A stretch of 64,000 nt of DNA from DASRJW01 sp964567755 (GTDB taxonomy: Bacteria > Krumholzibacteriota > Krumholzibacteriia > G020349025): assembly GCA_964567755.1 (NCBI GenBank), contig CAZMNW010000045.1:30459-94458 (forward strand), in the 5' to 3' direction. The notes beneath the pieces were generated by a model, which was not told where the DNA came from, ran no database searches, and saw nothing but the letters and a program-made list of their open reading frames with translations. The position numbers and the translations under genes were made by a program. Below, piece after piece: positions 8,491-16,928 of this stretch (the stretch's first letter is position 1; each line of letters opens with the position of its first letter).

Positions 8491-9615
8491 TCAGGCGCGA
8501 GCCGCGAAGAAAGCGTCGAAGACCTGGAGGATGCGTTCCGCGGCGCGACCGTCCCATTTTTCCAGCGACCGCGGCGTGGGCGGCGGAGTGGCCAGAATCT
8601 CCTCGGCGGCGGCCCAGATCCGCGCCGGATCCTGGCCCACGATTCGGTTCGTCCCCTGACTCACGGTGATTGGCCGTTCGGTATTGGCGCGCAAGGTCAA
8701 ACAAGGAATCCCCAGCACCGTGGTCTCCTCCTGAATGCCTCCCGAGTCGGTCAGCACCAGCCGCGCCGCCGATTCGAGTCCGACGAAGTCGAGGTAGCCG
8801 ACGGGATCGACGAGCTGGATCCGCCGCGGTGCGAGGTCGAACTCCGCGATCATCTTGCGCGTGCGCGGGTGCACGGGGAACAGCACCGGCAGTGTGCCGG
8901 CGAGGCGATCCAGAACCTCGACGAGATCCCGCAGCATCGAGCGCTCGTCGACATTGGAGGGCCGGTGCAACGTGATCAGCGCGTAGCCCGAAGGCTGCAG
9001 GCCGAAGCGCTCCCAGGCGCGGCCGGCGCGGGCGCGCGGCAATGCATGCAGCAGGCTGTCGATCATGACATTGCCGACGCAGTGGATCCGCTCCCGAGCG
9101 ATGCCTTCGCGTCGCAGATTGGCATCGGCATCGGCGGACGGCGTCAGCAACAGCGTCGCCAGTTGATCGGTGAGCACGCGGTTGATCTCTTCTGGCATGG
9201 TGCGGTCGTAGCTGCGCAGTCCCGCCTCCACGTGCGCCACCGCGATGCCGCGTTTGCTCGCCACCAGCGTCGCGGCCAAGGTCGAATTGACGTCGCCGAC
9301 CACGACCATCAGATCCGGCGTGGCGCGGTTCAAGACGTCGTCCACGGCCAGCATGACACGCGCCGTCTGCTCGGCGTGGGACCCGGAGCCGACTCCGAGA
9401 TGCATGGCCGGGGTTGGAATCTCCAGCTCGTCGAAGAACACGTCCGACATGTTGGCGTCGTAATGCTGGCCCGTGTGCACGATCACGTGCGTCCAGTCCG
9501 AGCGTGGCGCGAGCGCGCGCGCCAACGGCGCGAGCTTCATGAAATTCGGCCGCGCGCCGACGACGGATACGAGATGCCGAACGTGCGTTGTCTCCGGGGT
9601 GCGCTCGGCGTTCAT
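8491..9615 (-). CDS. wecB: UDP-N-acetylglucosamine 2-epimerase (non-hydrolysing)
   Basis: Converts UDP-GlcNAc to UDP-ManNAc in the cytoplasm for surface polysaccharide synthesis. 374 aa, the usual length. It begins with GARPNFMKLAPL, and continues with HTGQHYDANMSD, VVGDVNSTLAA, HVEAGLRS and TMPEEINR, all standard for the family. A second Rossmann-type half carries LHRPSNVD and LTDSGGIQEE. The start ATG 9615 is coupled to rmlB: its ATGA overlaps the rmlB stop by four bases. The open frame extends another 51 codons upstream inside rmlB, but that stretch has no family similarity. Translationally coupled in the order ugd-rmlB-wecB-wecA. Confidence 0.93.
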   Translation of the reverse strand: MNAERTPETTHVRHLVSVVGARPNFMKLAPLARALAPRSDWTHVIVHTGQHYDANMSDVFFDELEIPTPAMHLGVGSGSHAEQTARVMLAVDDVLNRATPDLMVVVGDVNSTLAATLVASKRGIAVAHVEAGLRSYDRTMPEEINRVLTDQLATLLLTPSADADANLRREGIARERIHCVGNVMIDSLLHALPRARAGRAWERFGLQPSGYALITLHRPSNVDERSMLRDLVEVLDRLAGTLPVLFPVHPRTRKMIAEFDLAPRRIQLVDPVGYLDFVGLESAARLVLTDSGGIQEETTVLGIPCLTLRANTERPITVSQGTNRIVGQDPARIWAAAEEILATPPPTPRSLEKWDGRAAERILQVFDAFFAARA

Positions 9616-10643
9616 GCGCCCTCTTCCGCTTCGCGGGGGCCGCGGTTGGCTGCGTACTGACTGCGATAGTAGGCGGCGAATTCGCCGCTCTTGATGCGCG
9701 TCCACCAGGCGCGATGTTCCTGATACCAGCGCACGGTCTCGGCCAGGCCGGCTTCGAGGCTGCGGCACGGCTCCCAGCCCAGGTCGCGCACCTTGCGATC
9801 GTCGACCGCATAGCGGAAATCGTGACCGGGACGATCGCGCACGAACTGGCGCAGCGCCGGATCACAGCCCGTGCTGTGGATGATCTGGTCCACGATCCAC
9901 AAGTTCGGTCGCTCGTTGCCACCGCCGATGTTGTAGATCTCGCCGGCAGCGCCGAGCCGGCCGACGCGATCGATGGCGCGGCAGTTGTCGTCCACGTGCA
10001 GCCAGTCGCGCACGTTGCGGCCGTCGCCGTAGACCGGCAACGGCTTGCCCTCGATCGCGTTGGTGATGTGCAACGGGATCAACTTCTCCGGATGCTGGTA
10101 CGGCCCGTAATTGTTGCTGCTGCGAGTCACCACCGCGTCCTGCTTCCAGGTGCTGACCGCGGCCAGCACCAGCAGGTCGCCCGCGGCCTTGCAGGCGGCG
10201 TACGGGTTGGAGGGGCGCAGGATGTCGGTCTCGCGGCAGCGACCGGCCCCAATGCTGCCGTACACCTCGTCGGTCGAAACCTGGACGTGGCGCGCCACGC
10301 GCAACTCCCGCTCCGCGTCGAGGAGAACTTGTGTGCCGCGCACGTTGGTCCACACCACGGCTTCGGCGTCTTGAATCGAGCGGTCGACGTGGCTCTCGGC
10401 GGCGAAGTTGTAGACCCAATCGCAGCCGGACATGGCGTCGCGGACAAGAGCGGGGTCGGCGATATCGCCGCGCACGAAGTGGAAGCGTGGATCGCCGCGC
10501 ACGGCTTCGAGATTCTCGAGGTTGCCCGCGTAGGTGAGCTTGTCGAGGACGACGACCTGGGTGTCCGGCTGCTCACGCAGCAAGAATTGCACGAAGTTGC
10601 TGCCGATGAAACCGGCGCCGCCGGTCACCAGAATGCGCGCCAT
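9612..10643 (-). CDS. rmlB: dTDP-glucose 4,6-dehydratase
   Basis: NAD-dependent SDR enzyme making dTDP-4-keto-6-deoxyglucose, the branch point for rhamnose and other deoxysugars. 343 aa. N-terminal Rossmann motif GGAGFIGSNF; then KLTYAGNLENL, NFAAESHVDRSI, VSTDEVYGSI with the catalytic Thr-Asp-Glu, and YAACKAAGD holding the Tyr-x3-Lys pair (Cys before Lys where Ser is usual). TRSSNNYGPYQHPEKLIP and GRNVRDWLHVDD are typical of RmlB. No rmlA, rmlC or rmlD is visible nearby, so the final sugar is unknown. The gene overlaps wecB by four bases and sits 122 bp after ugd. Confidence 0.93.
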   Translation of the reverse strand: MARILVTGGAGFIGSNFVQFLLREQPDTQVVVLDKLTYAGNLENLEAVRGDPRFHFVRGDIADPALVRDAMSGCDWVYNFAAESHVDRSIQDAEAVVWTNVRGTQVLLDAERELRVARHVQVSTDEVYGSIGAGRCRETDILRPSNPYAACKAAGDLLVLAAVSTWKQDAVVTRSSNNYGPYQHPEKLIPLHITNAIEGKPLPVYGDGRNVRDWLHVDDNCRAIDRVGRLGAAGEIYNIGGGNERPNLWIVDQIIHSTGCDPALRQFVRDRPGHDFRYAVDDRKVRDLGWEPCRSLEAGLAETVRWYQEHRAWWTRIKSGEFAAYYRSQYAANRGPREAEEGA

Positions 10644-10765
10644 CCGCCATGCCTCCGCGCCGGGAGCTCACGCACCCCGTCGGTCCGATCATACCTGGCG
10701 ACGAGGCGCCGCGGGAACGAGGCTCGCGGGGCGCCGGCGTCGCGGGGGGCGTGGCCACGACGATC

Positions 10766-12067
10766 TCAGCGCCCGAAGCAATCGTAGCGGAAACCGAACG
10801 CTTCCATGCGCTCGCGGTCGTAGATGTTGCGACAGTCTACGAGCACCGGTTGGCGCATCGAATCCTTGAGTTGCTGCACGTTCAGGTCGCGGAACTCGTT
10901 CCATTCCGTGCACAGCATCAGCGCATCGGCGCCGATCGCGACCTCGTAGGCGTCCTTGCACAGCACGATCTCGGGCTCGGTGGCGCGCACACGCTCCATG
11001 GCGACCGGATCGTAGCCACGCACGTGGGCGCCTTTTTCGCGCAGTGCCCGCGCCAGCTTGATCGCCGGCGCTTCGCGAATGTCGTCGGTGTTGGGTTTGA
11101 ACGCCAATCCCAACAGGCCGATCGTTTTGGCGTCCAGACTCCCCAGCAAGCCTTCGAGCTTCTGCAGTGCCAGTTGCGGCCGCTCCTGGTTGACCTCGAT
11201 GGCCGCCTTGACGATGCGCATCTCGTAGCCGACCTGCTGGCCGATCTTGACCAGGGCCTCGGTGTCCTTGGGAAAGCACGAGCCGCCGTAGCCAACGCCG
11301 GCGTGCAAGAACTTGTCGCCGATGCGCCGATCGAGCCCCATGGCCTTGGCGAGTACGCGCACGTCGGCGCCGTAGCGCTCACAGAGATTCGCCATTTCGT
11401 TGACGAAAGAAATCTTGGTGGCCAGAAACGCGTTCGAGGCGTATTTGATCAGTTCCGCCGTTTCCAGGTTCGTCACCACGATGGGGGTTTCGCTCAGATA
11501 CAACGGGCGGTAGATCGCCTCCATCGCCGCGCGCGAGCGCTCGGTCTCGGCGCCGATGACGACACGGTTCGGGCGCATGAAGTCTTCGATCGCGGAGCCC
11601 TCGCGCAGGAACTCCGGGTTCGACGCCACTTCGACGGTGGCGCCATTGCGGGCGAAATCGCCGATCCGCTGCTGCAGCTGCCGGCCGGTGCCCACGGGCA
11701 CGGTGCTCTTGGTCACCAGGAGCTTGTAGCCTTCCAGGTGCGGCACGATGTCCTCGACGGCGCGGAAGAGGGCGCTCAGGTCGGCGAACCCATCGCCGCG
11801 GTCCGGAGTCCCCACCGCGATGAAGATCACGTCCGCGTCACGGACGGCGGGCAAGACGGCGGTGGTGAATTCCAGGCGCTCGGCCTTGACGTTGCGCCGG
11901 ACCAGCTCGTCGAGCAACGGTTCGAAGAATGGAATCTCGCCGCGTTCGAGCATCTCGATGCGTCGAGCGTCGACGTCCACGCACGTCACACGGTTGCCGA
12001 AGTCGGCGAGACAGGCGCCGGTCACCAAGCCAACGTAGCCGGTGCCCACCATGCAGATCTTGTCCAT
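10766..12067 (-). CDS. ugd: UDP-glucose 6-dehydrogenase
   Basis: Oxidises UDP-glucose to UDP-glucuronate with two NAD+, feeding acidic surface polysaccharides. 433 aa. The N-terminal Rossmann motif is GTGYVGLVTGACLADFG, followed by STVPVGTG, NPEFLREGSAI and the catalytic Cys in GYGGSCFPKD. The C-terminal domain carries LGLAFKPNTDDIREAP. The start is ATG 12067, with GGAGGG just upstream; a 29-codon extension to 12154 has no family match. First gene of the sugar-nucleotide set on the minus strand. The 122 bp after it holds no gene. Confidence 0.94.
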   Translation of the reverse strand: MDKICMVGTGYVGLVTGACLADFGNRVTCVDVDARRIEMLERGEIPFFEPLLDELVRRNVKAERLEFTTAVLPAVRDADVIFIAVGTPDRGDGFADLSALFRAVEDIVPHLEGYKLLVTKSTVPVGTGRQLQQRIGDFARNGATVEVASNPEFLREGSAIEDFMRPNRVVIGAETERSRAAMEAIYRPLYLSETPIVVTNLETAELIKYASNAFLATKISFVNEMANLCERYGADVRVLAKAMGLDRRIGDKFLHAGVGYGGSCFPKDTEALVKIGQQVGYEMRIVKAAIEVNQERPQLALQKLEGLLGSLDAKTIGLLGLAFKPNTDDIREAPAIKLARALREKGAHVRGYDPVAMERVRATEPEIVLCKDAYEVAIGADALMLCTEWNEFRDLNVQQLKDSMRQPVLVDCRNIYDRERMEAFGFRYDCFGR

Positions 12068-12208
12068 CTTCTGCCCTCCACCCCTCTCCAAACCCACGGC
12101 GTTCGCTCGGGATGCTACCACGACCTCGCGCACGAAACGAAGTTCCGTGCGCACGGCGCGTGCAAGGATCGTTCACGAAGACGCACGGCAGGGACGACAT
12201 GGGGACAT

Positions 12209-15094
12209 TCAGAGTCGCAGGATGTCGTGAAGGATGCCGCGATCGCGCAGGCGCGCGGACAGGGCGCTTGCCTGGACATCCTCGCAGGTGAGGAAGACGA
12301 CCTGGTGCTCGCGCGCCAGCTCGGTGACCAGGTCCAAGGCCGCCTGCAGACGGTCGGGGTCGTATTGGACGAAGGGATCATCGAGGAGCAATGGCAGGTG
12401 TTCGCCGCGGCGCGCGAGCACTTCACCCGCCGTCAGGCGCACGGCGAAGTACAGCTGATCGGCGGCACCGCCACTCAGGGACTCGACGCCGAATACGGCA
12501 TCGCCGTCCATCCGCACGCGCGGCGTCAGATCCTCATCCAAACGCACGTCGCCATGCGCGGCGCGCGTGAGCTGGGCGAACAGCTGTCCGACGCGTGCGT
12601 TCATGCGCGGCGCCACCTCGCGGTGCACCGTCGTCGCCACCTCCTGCAGCGTCTCCACCGCCAGGCGCATGGACGCCGCGCGGCGCCGTGCGCATTCGAG
12701 TTGCGCCTCGACCTCCTGCAGCTCGAGCTCGATTGCCGCCGGCAGCCTCGCCTCTTGCTCCCGAGCAGCCAAGCGCTCGTCGATCTGCGCGCGTTCCGCA
12801 GCCAAAACATCCTTGGCGCGCGACAGCTCTTCGAGGCTCGTCCCGGGCCCCATGACCGCGGCGGCCCGCGCCGTCTCGGTCGTGGGTTCGGGCGACGCCG
12901 GGTCGAGGTGCAAGAGTCGCAAGCGCAATGCCGCGACGCGCTCACCCGCCAGCACGCCGTCCTGTTCGCGCTGCAATGGCAAGCGGGTGGCGAGCAAGCG
13001 CTCGCGCTCACGCGCACGCCGCATGCGGTTCGCGAAGTCGGCGAGATCACTGGCGCCGTTGCGACGCAGAATCGCCTCGAGACCGGCGCGTTCGCCGTCG
13101 ACTCGCGCGCACAAATCCTCGAGCGCGCGGTTCTCGCCCTCGTCTTGCCGGAGCCGCGTGGCGTGTTCCTCGCGCACGCGTTCGAGCCACGCCACGGCCC
13201 GACGCAGCTCGGGCAGCAGATGTAAATCCGCGACCAGGCGCCGCAACTCTGCAGGATCGTCGGCGGCGACGCCTCCGCTCTGGCCCTCCTCGGCGTAGGG
13301 GAGCACCTCGCGTGCCGCCCCGACGAGCCGTGCTGCGAGCGCATGCACCGCGGCCAGATCGCAGTCGCGCACACTGCGATGCATCGTCGTCGCCAAGGCT
13401 GCAAGCTCGACTTCCAGCTGCTGGATTTCGTGCCCGCCGGTCATGGAGATGCGTTCGGCTTGTGCGCGCAGCGTCTCGTAATCGCGGCGCGCGCGTTCCA
13501 AGGCTTCGACATTGTCGACGCGATTGCGCTCGAGGACGGCAGCGAGCCACTCCGCGGCAGCAGCCTGCCCGAGCCCAGCCTGTTCGGCACGCGCCGACAA
13601 GCTGCGCGCCAGATCGCGCGCGCCCACCAGCCGGCCGATGGCAACGAGCAGCGTCCACGCCGCTGCCCCCGACACCGCCGCGACACCGCCCCAGCAGAGG
13701 AGTGGCGACCACCCTCCCGGATCGCGCCGCGCCAGAACCACGCACGCGGCGACGACGCCAATGGCGCCTACGGCCTGCATCCACAATGCCCTGCGGCGCC
13801 GCCCTGCATCCTGCACCGCGCCTGTTGCATGCGCTTGCAACACCTGCGCCGCCTCGCCGTCTGCGAGCGTGCGCTGGCTTCCCAGCTCGCCCAGGAACTC
13901 GTCGCGCGTCCAATCGCGTCCATGGTGGCGGCGTAGTTGGTCGACGATGGCGCGATTGCGCCGCTGCTCTTCGGCCTGACGCGCGCGCGCCTCGCGCACG
14001 CGCCCGACGAATTCCCACGCCCGTGCGGCGTCATGCTGCAGTTTCTGGACGTGCTCGCGATCCATCCCCCCTAGTGCGGTGGCCAGAGAGGTGGCGCAGG
14101 TCTCGAGCTCGTGGGCGCGCTGCTCCCGCGCCGCGCGCGCGGATGCACGCTCGCCGACCTGGGCCGTGAGCGCCGCGATGGCGGCGGCGCGCTCGCGCGC
14201 CGGTGCGTCGTCTGCTGGATCCACGTCCGCCACATCGGCGTAGTCCTGCAGCTGTTGCTGCAGGGCATGAAACTCGCCATCGAGACTCTCGAAGCGCTGG
14301 ATGCGGCGTTGCAACAGGTCGCGTTCGCCTTCGAGCTCACGACGCCGGCGCTCCTCCCACGCCAAGGCGTGTGCGGCATAGGTTTGCGCCGCCACGTCGC
14401 GCCGCGCATGCAGATCCAGGATCTCCGCATGCCGCCTCTCTGCCGACTCCCGATCGTCCTGCAACGCTCGGCGTTGCCGCAGCAGCAAACCGATGCCGCG
14501 CGTGGGCGTGCGCTCGCTGCCGAGCCGCTCTTCCAACTGGGACAGCAGCTGCAACGCCGCTTGCGCCGACAGGTTCTCGTCGCCGCTGTCGAGGAGACCT
14601 TGGATCCTCTGGCGCAACGCACCCACGCCTTCGCCGGCCGGGCGGCCGGCGAGCTGCCCCAGCGCCGTCGTCGCCTCGAACAACTGGCGTGAGAGCTGGA
14701 TCTGGCGCTGCATGAATGGACGTTCCCTGCGCTCGTCCAAGGGAAACTCGGCGGTCACATCGCGGCCGGAAACTGCATCCAGAACGCGCACCGATTCATC
14801 CTTGCGCTCGAAATTGCGCTGCACCTCGAAGCACGCGCCGTTGGCCAGCTCGTAGACAATGCGGCCGCCATACGCGCCACCGTTCCAGGGTTTGCACAAC
14901 TCGTGGTCCGGCAGGTACTCACGCCGCCTGCGATCCTCGCGCTTGAGACCAAACAACATGGCGAGGAGGAACTTCTGCAACGTCGACTTGCCGCTCTCGT
15001 TGTCACCGACGACGATCTGTACGCCCCGAGCGAATCGCACCTGGCGTTGCGCCAGCTTGCCGAATCCGCGGATGTGCGCTTCGAGCAACAGCAC
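12209..15094 (-). CDS. yhaN: SMC/Rad50-type ATPase (YhaN/SbcC-like)
   Basis: 961-aa ABC-type ATPase of the RecF/SbcC/YhaN group. Walker A GDNESGKST lies at residues 30-38, preceded by the typical IRGFGKL start. Long Arg/Glu/Ala-rich coiled coils cover ~190-470 and ~540-840. A hydrophobic pair of segments near residues 440-490 (MQAVGAIGVVAACVVLA, then WTLLVAIG) interrupts the coil, as in YhaN of Firmicutes. The signature LSGGAADQLYFAVRL and Walker B LPLLLDDPFVQYD are near the C-terminus. No zinc-hook CxxC is apparent. It starts 10 bp after the metallophosphoesterase gene, so the two form an operon and probably a nuclease-ATPase complex for DNA end processing. The exact substrate is not known for this branch. 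Confidence 0.82.
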   Translation of the reverse strand: MLLLEAHIRGFGKLAQRQVRFARGVQIVVGDNESGKSTLQKFLLAMLFGLKREDRRRREYLPDHELCKPWNGGAYGGRIVYELANGACFEVQRNFERKDESVRVLDAVSGRDVTAEFPLDERRERPFMQRQIQLSRQLFEATTALGQLAGRPAGEGVGALRQRIQGLLDSGDENLSAQAALQLLSQLEERLGSERTPTRGIGLLLRQRRALQDDRESAERRHAEILDLHARRDVAAQTYAAHALAWEERRRRELEGERDLLQRRIQRFESLDGEFHALQQQLQDYADVADVDPADDAPARERAAAIAALTAQVGERASARAAREQRAHELETCATSLATALGGMDREHVQKLQHDAARAWEFVGRVREARARQAEEQRRNRAIVDQLRRHHGRDWTRDEFLGELGSQRTLADGEAAQVLQAHATGAVQDAGRRRRALWMQAVGAIGVVAACVVLARRDPGGWSPLLCWGGVAAVSGAAAWTLLVAIGRLVGARDLARSLSARAEQAGLGQAAAAEWLAAVLERNRVDNVEALERARRDYETLRAQAERISMTGGHEIQQLEVELAALATTMHRSVRDCDLAAVHALAARLVGAAREVLPYAEEGQSGGVAADDPAELRRLVADLHLLPELRRAVAWLERVREEHATRLRQDEGENRALEDLCARVDGERAGLEAILRRNGASDLADFANRMRRARERERLLATRLPLQREQDGVLAGERVAALRLRLLHLDPASPEPTTETARAAAVMGPGTSLEELSRAKDVLAAERAQIDERLAAREQEARLPAAIELELQEVEAQLECARRRAASMRLAVETLQEVATTVHREVAPRMNARVGQLFAQLTRAAHGDVRLDEDLTPRVRMDGDAVFGVESLSGGAADQLYFAVRLTAGEVLARRGEHLPLLLDDPFVQYDPDRLQAALDLVTELAREHQVVFLTCEDVQASALSARLRDRGILHDILRL

Positions 15095-15104
15095 GCTTCA
15101 CACC

Positions 15105-16238
15105 TCAACGCAGTTGCGAGCGCCCTGCCAGCGCGTCGAGCCCGAGATAAAGCGCGCGCCGCACGACGTCCGCGTCCGCGTCGGTCGCATCTTGCGCACG
15201 CGCCTGCAGGGTGCGCACGAATTGACCGCGCACGGTGTTCTCCAGCGCCAGTGTGGCGAGATCGTATTCCGGCACCGTCTCGTCGCGCAGCGTGAGATCG
15301 TGGACTTGCGGCGCCAAGGCCTCGCGCAAGGCCACCGGCTCCACGTCCAGATCGGCGGCGATACTGCCGCGCAGATGCAGGCGCAGGAAATCCTCTTGCA
15401 GCGCCTGCCTCCCGAGCTCGACTTGCAGGCGGCGCACCAGCTCCGCCTGTGTATCGGCCCCGCTCACGTCGAGCTCCAAGGTGACGAAGCGGCGTCCCGG
15501 CACCGGCACCAGTTCGACATCCACGCCGTCCGCGCGCAGGTGTGCGAGCACCACCCCATGCGCTTCGACATCGGCGAAGTTCTGCGGGATCGGGCAGCCG
15601 CTGTAGGCAGCGCAAACGCGCTGCGTCGGCAGGCGCGAGAAACGATGATAGTGGCCCAACGCTGCATACGTGAGCGGCAGGGCGTCGAGCTCGGACGGCA
15701 CGAATGGCCGGTACGGGTGATGACGATCGGGGCGGCAGGATTCGTCGCTGCCGTGCGCGACCAGGAGGTGCGGCCCGTCGCCGTCCAGCGCCAGCCCCGC
15801 CAACAAGCGCGCACTCTCCACCGGTTCGGTGAAACCCCGGCCGTGGACCACGAGGCCCAGATGCGCAAGCCGCACGCTCTGCCACGCGCCGCCGAACACG
15901 GTGACGTTGTCCGGCCAGCGGGCGAGCCCGTACACCGAGCGTTCTTGCATCGGATCATGATTGCCCGGAGCGATGAAAACGGGGCATCCACAGGCGCCAA
16001 GCTCATGTGCCACATGACGCACGGTCGCGGGGCGAGTCTGCGCCGCTTCGAACAGATCTCCGGCGATACACAGCACGTCGACTGCCAGGCGCGGCACCGC
16101 CGCCACGATCCAGTCGAAAGCATCGAGGTGCGCTTGGCAACGCTCGCGCGCGCGTGGGCTCGGCAGCCCGGTGGTGCGCAGCCCCGCGTCCAGGTGCAGA
16201 TCGGACGTATGCAGAATGCGTAATGTGCGCGACATCAC
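15105..16238 (-). CDS. yhaO: Metallophosphoesterase, DNA exonuclease (YhaO/SbcD-like)
   Basis: 377 aa. The calcineurin-like phosphoesterase core has all metal motifs: HTSDLHLD at residues 10-17, AGDLFEAA, APGNHDP, then VAHGSDES and GHYHRFS. This is the Mre11/SbcD/YhaO fold of Mn-dependent DNA nucleases. The C-terminal ~130 residues form the capping and accessory part. The start is the first or second of two adjacent ATG codons (16238 or 16235). The ATPase partner gene follows after 10 bp; such pairs act on DNA ends and hairpins in repair. The gene is divergent from the zinc-ribbon gene at 16341. Confidence 0.83.
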   Translation of the reverse strand: MMSRTLRILHTSDLHLDAGLRTTGLPSPRARERCQAHLDAFDWIVAAVPRLAVDVLCIAGDLFEAAQTRPATVRHVAHELGACGCPVFIAPGNHDPMQERSVYGLARWPDNVTVFGGAWQSVRLAHLGLVVHGRGFTEPVESARLLAGLALDGDGPHLLVAHGSDESCRPDRHHPYRPFVPSELDALPLTYAALGHYHRFSRLPTQRVCAAYSGCPIPQNFADVEAHGVVLAHLRADGVDVELVPVPGRRFVTLELDVSGADTQAELVRRLQVELGRQALQEDFLRLHLRGSIAADLDVEPVALREALAPQVHDLTLRDETVPEYDLATLALENTVRGQFVRTLQARAQDATDADADVVRRALYLGLDALAGRSQLR

Positions 16239-16340
16239 CCTCGCTTCGCCACCGTGGAGCTTCCCGCCGCTCCGCGTGATGGCCTATACTGGCGAATGCC
16301 GCGCGGCATTGCGCGCGCGTGCCCTTCGGGAGGAAAACGT

Positions 16341-16670
16341 TTGCTGCACTGCCCCGACTGCCGCCGTGAGTTCCCACCGGCGTACGACCTCTGTCCCGAA
16401 TGCTGGGAACGCCTGGCTCGAGGAAAACCGCGCAGCCGTCTGCAGCTCGTGTACACGACGAACGCACTTTACGACGCCGAAATGATCGAGACGCTACTGG
16501 AGAACGAAGGCATCCACTGCCTGAAGGTGAAGGCGCCGGGCGCCGGGCTGCTGGCGCTGATCATCCCTTCGCCGCTTTCGGACACCCGTCTCTACGTCCA
16601 CCGTGGCATGGCTCAGGCCGCACTCGAGATCATCGCCGAGGTCACTGGCAACGCGGTCTCGGACGCCTGA
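16341..16670 (+). CDS. Zinc-ribbon plus DUF2007-type signal-transducing protein
   Basis: 109 aa. The start is TTG 16341, chosen because GGGAGG lies seven bases upstream and the zinc ribbon CPDCRREFPPAYDLCPEC begins three codons later; earlier in-frame ATGs have no RBS. After the ribbon, residues ~35-105 match DUF2007 (VYTTNALYDAEMIETLLENEGI, shortened here to its key YDAEMIETLLENEGI), a small alpha-beta domain also found next to RING/Zn-ribbon modules. Its role is unknown; the domain is suggested to bind or present short peptides or ligands. Single gene, divergent from yhaO. Confidence 0.75.
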   Translation: MLHCPDCRREFPPAYDLCPECWERLARGKPRSRLQLVYTTNALYDAEMIETLLENEGIHCLKVKAPGAGLLALIIPSPLSDTRLYVHRGMAQAALEIIAEVTGNAVSDA

Positions 16671-16928
16671 AGCCCACCCTACGGGGGCGCTCCCGCGACT
16701 GTCAACGCCGTGTCCAAATCGCTGCAGATTCCTCAAGCTCTTGATCCAATGGAGGATCCGTGGTCCACTCCGGCGCGAGCCAGGCTCCGAAGGGGTAGAC
16801 TCCGGGCTCTGTGCCACGAAACCTTTCGGGCCGGCACGGCGTACGGGACGAAAGGCGCCCAAATTGCGGCAAGCCCATGCGAAGACGCTCGTTGGGCCTT
16901 AAGTCCCGCCAGGATGGTTGAATCCCGC

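Noticed and set aside
10649..13225. 858-codon plus-strand frame opposite ugd and yhaN
   Set aside because: Antisense shadow; both genes on the minus strand are well supported.
12209..16238. Anti-phage defence system
   Set aside because: The pair matches the YhaO/YhaN repair type and no defence-specific partner genes are nearby.
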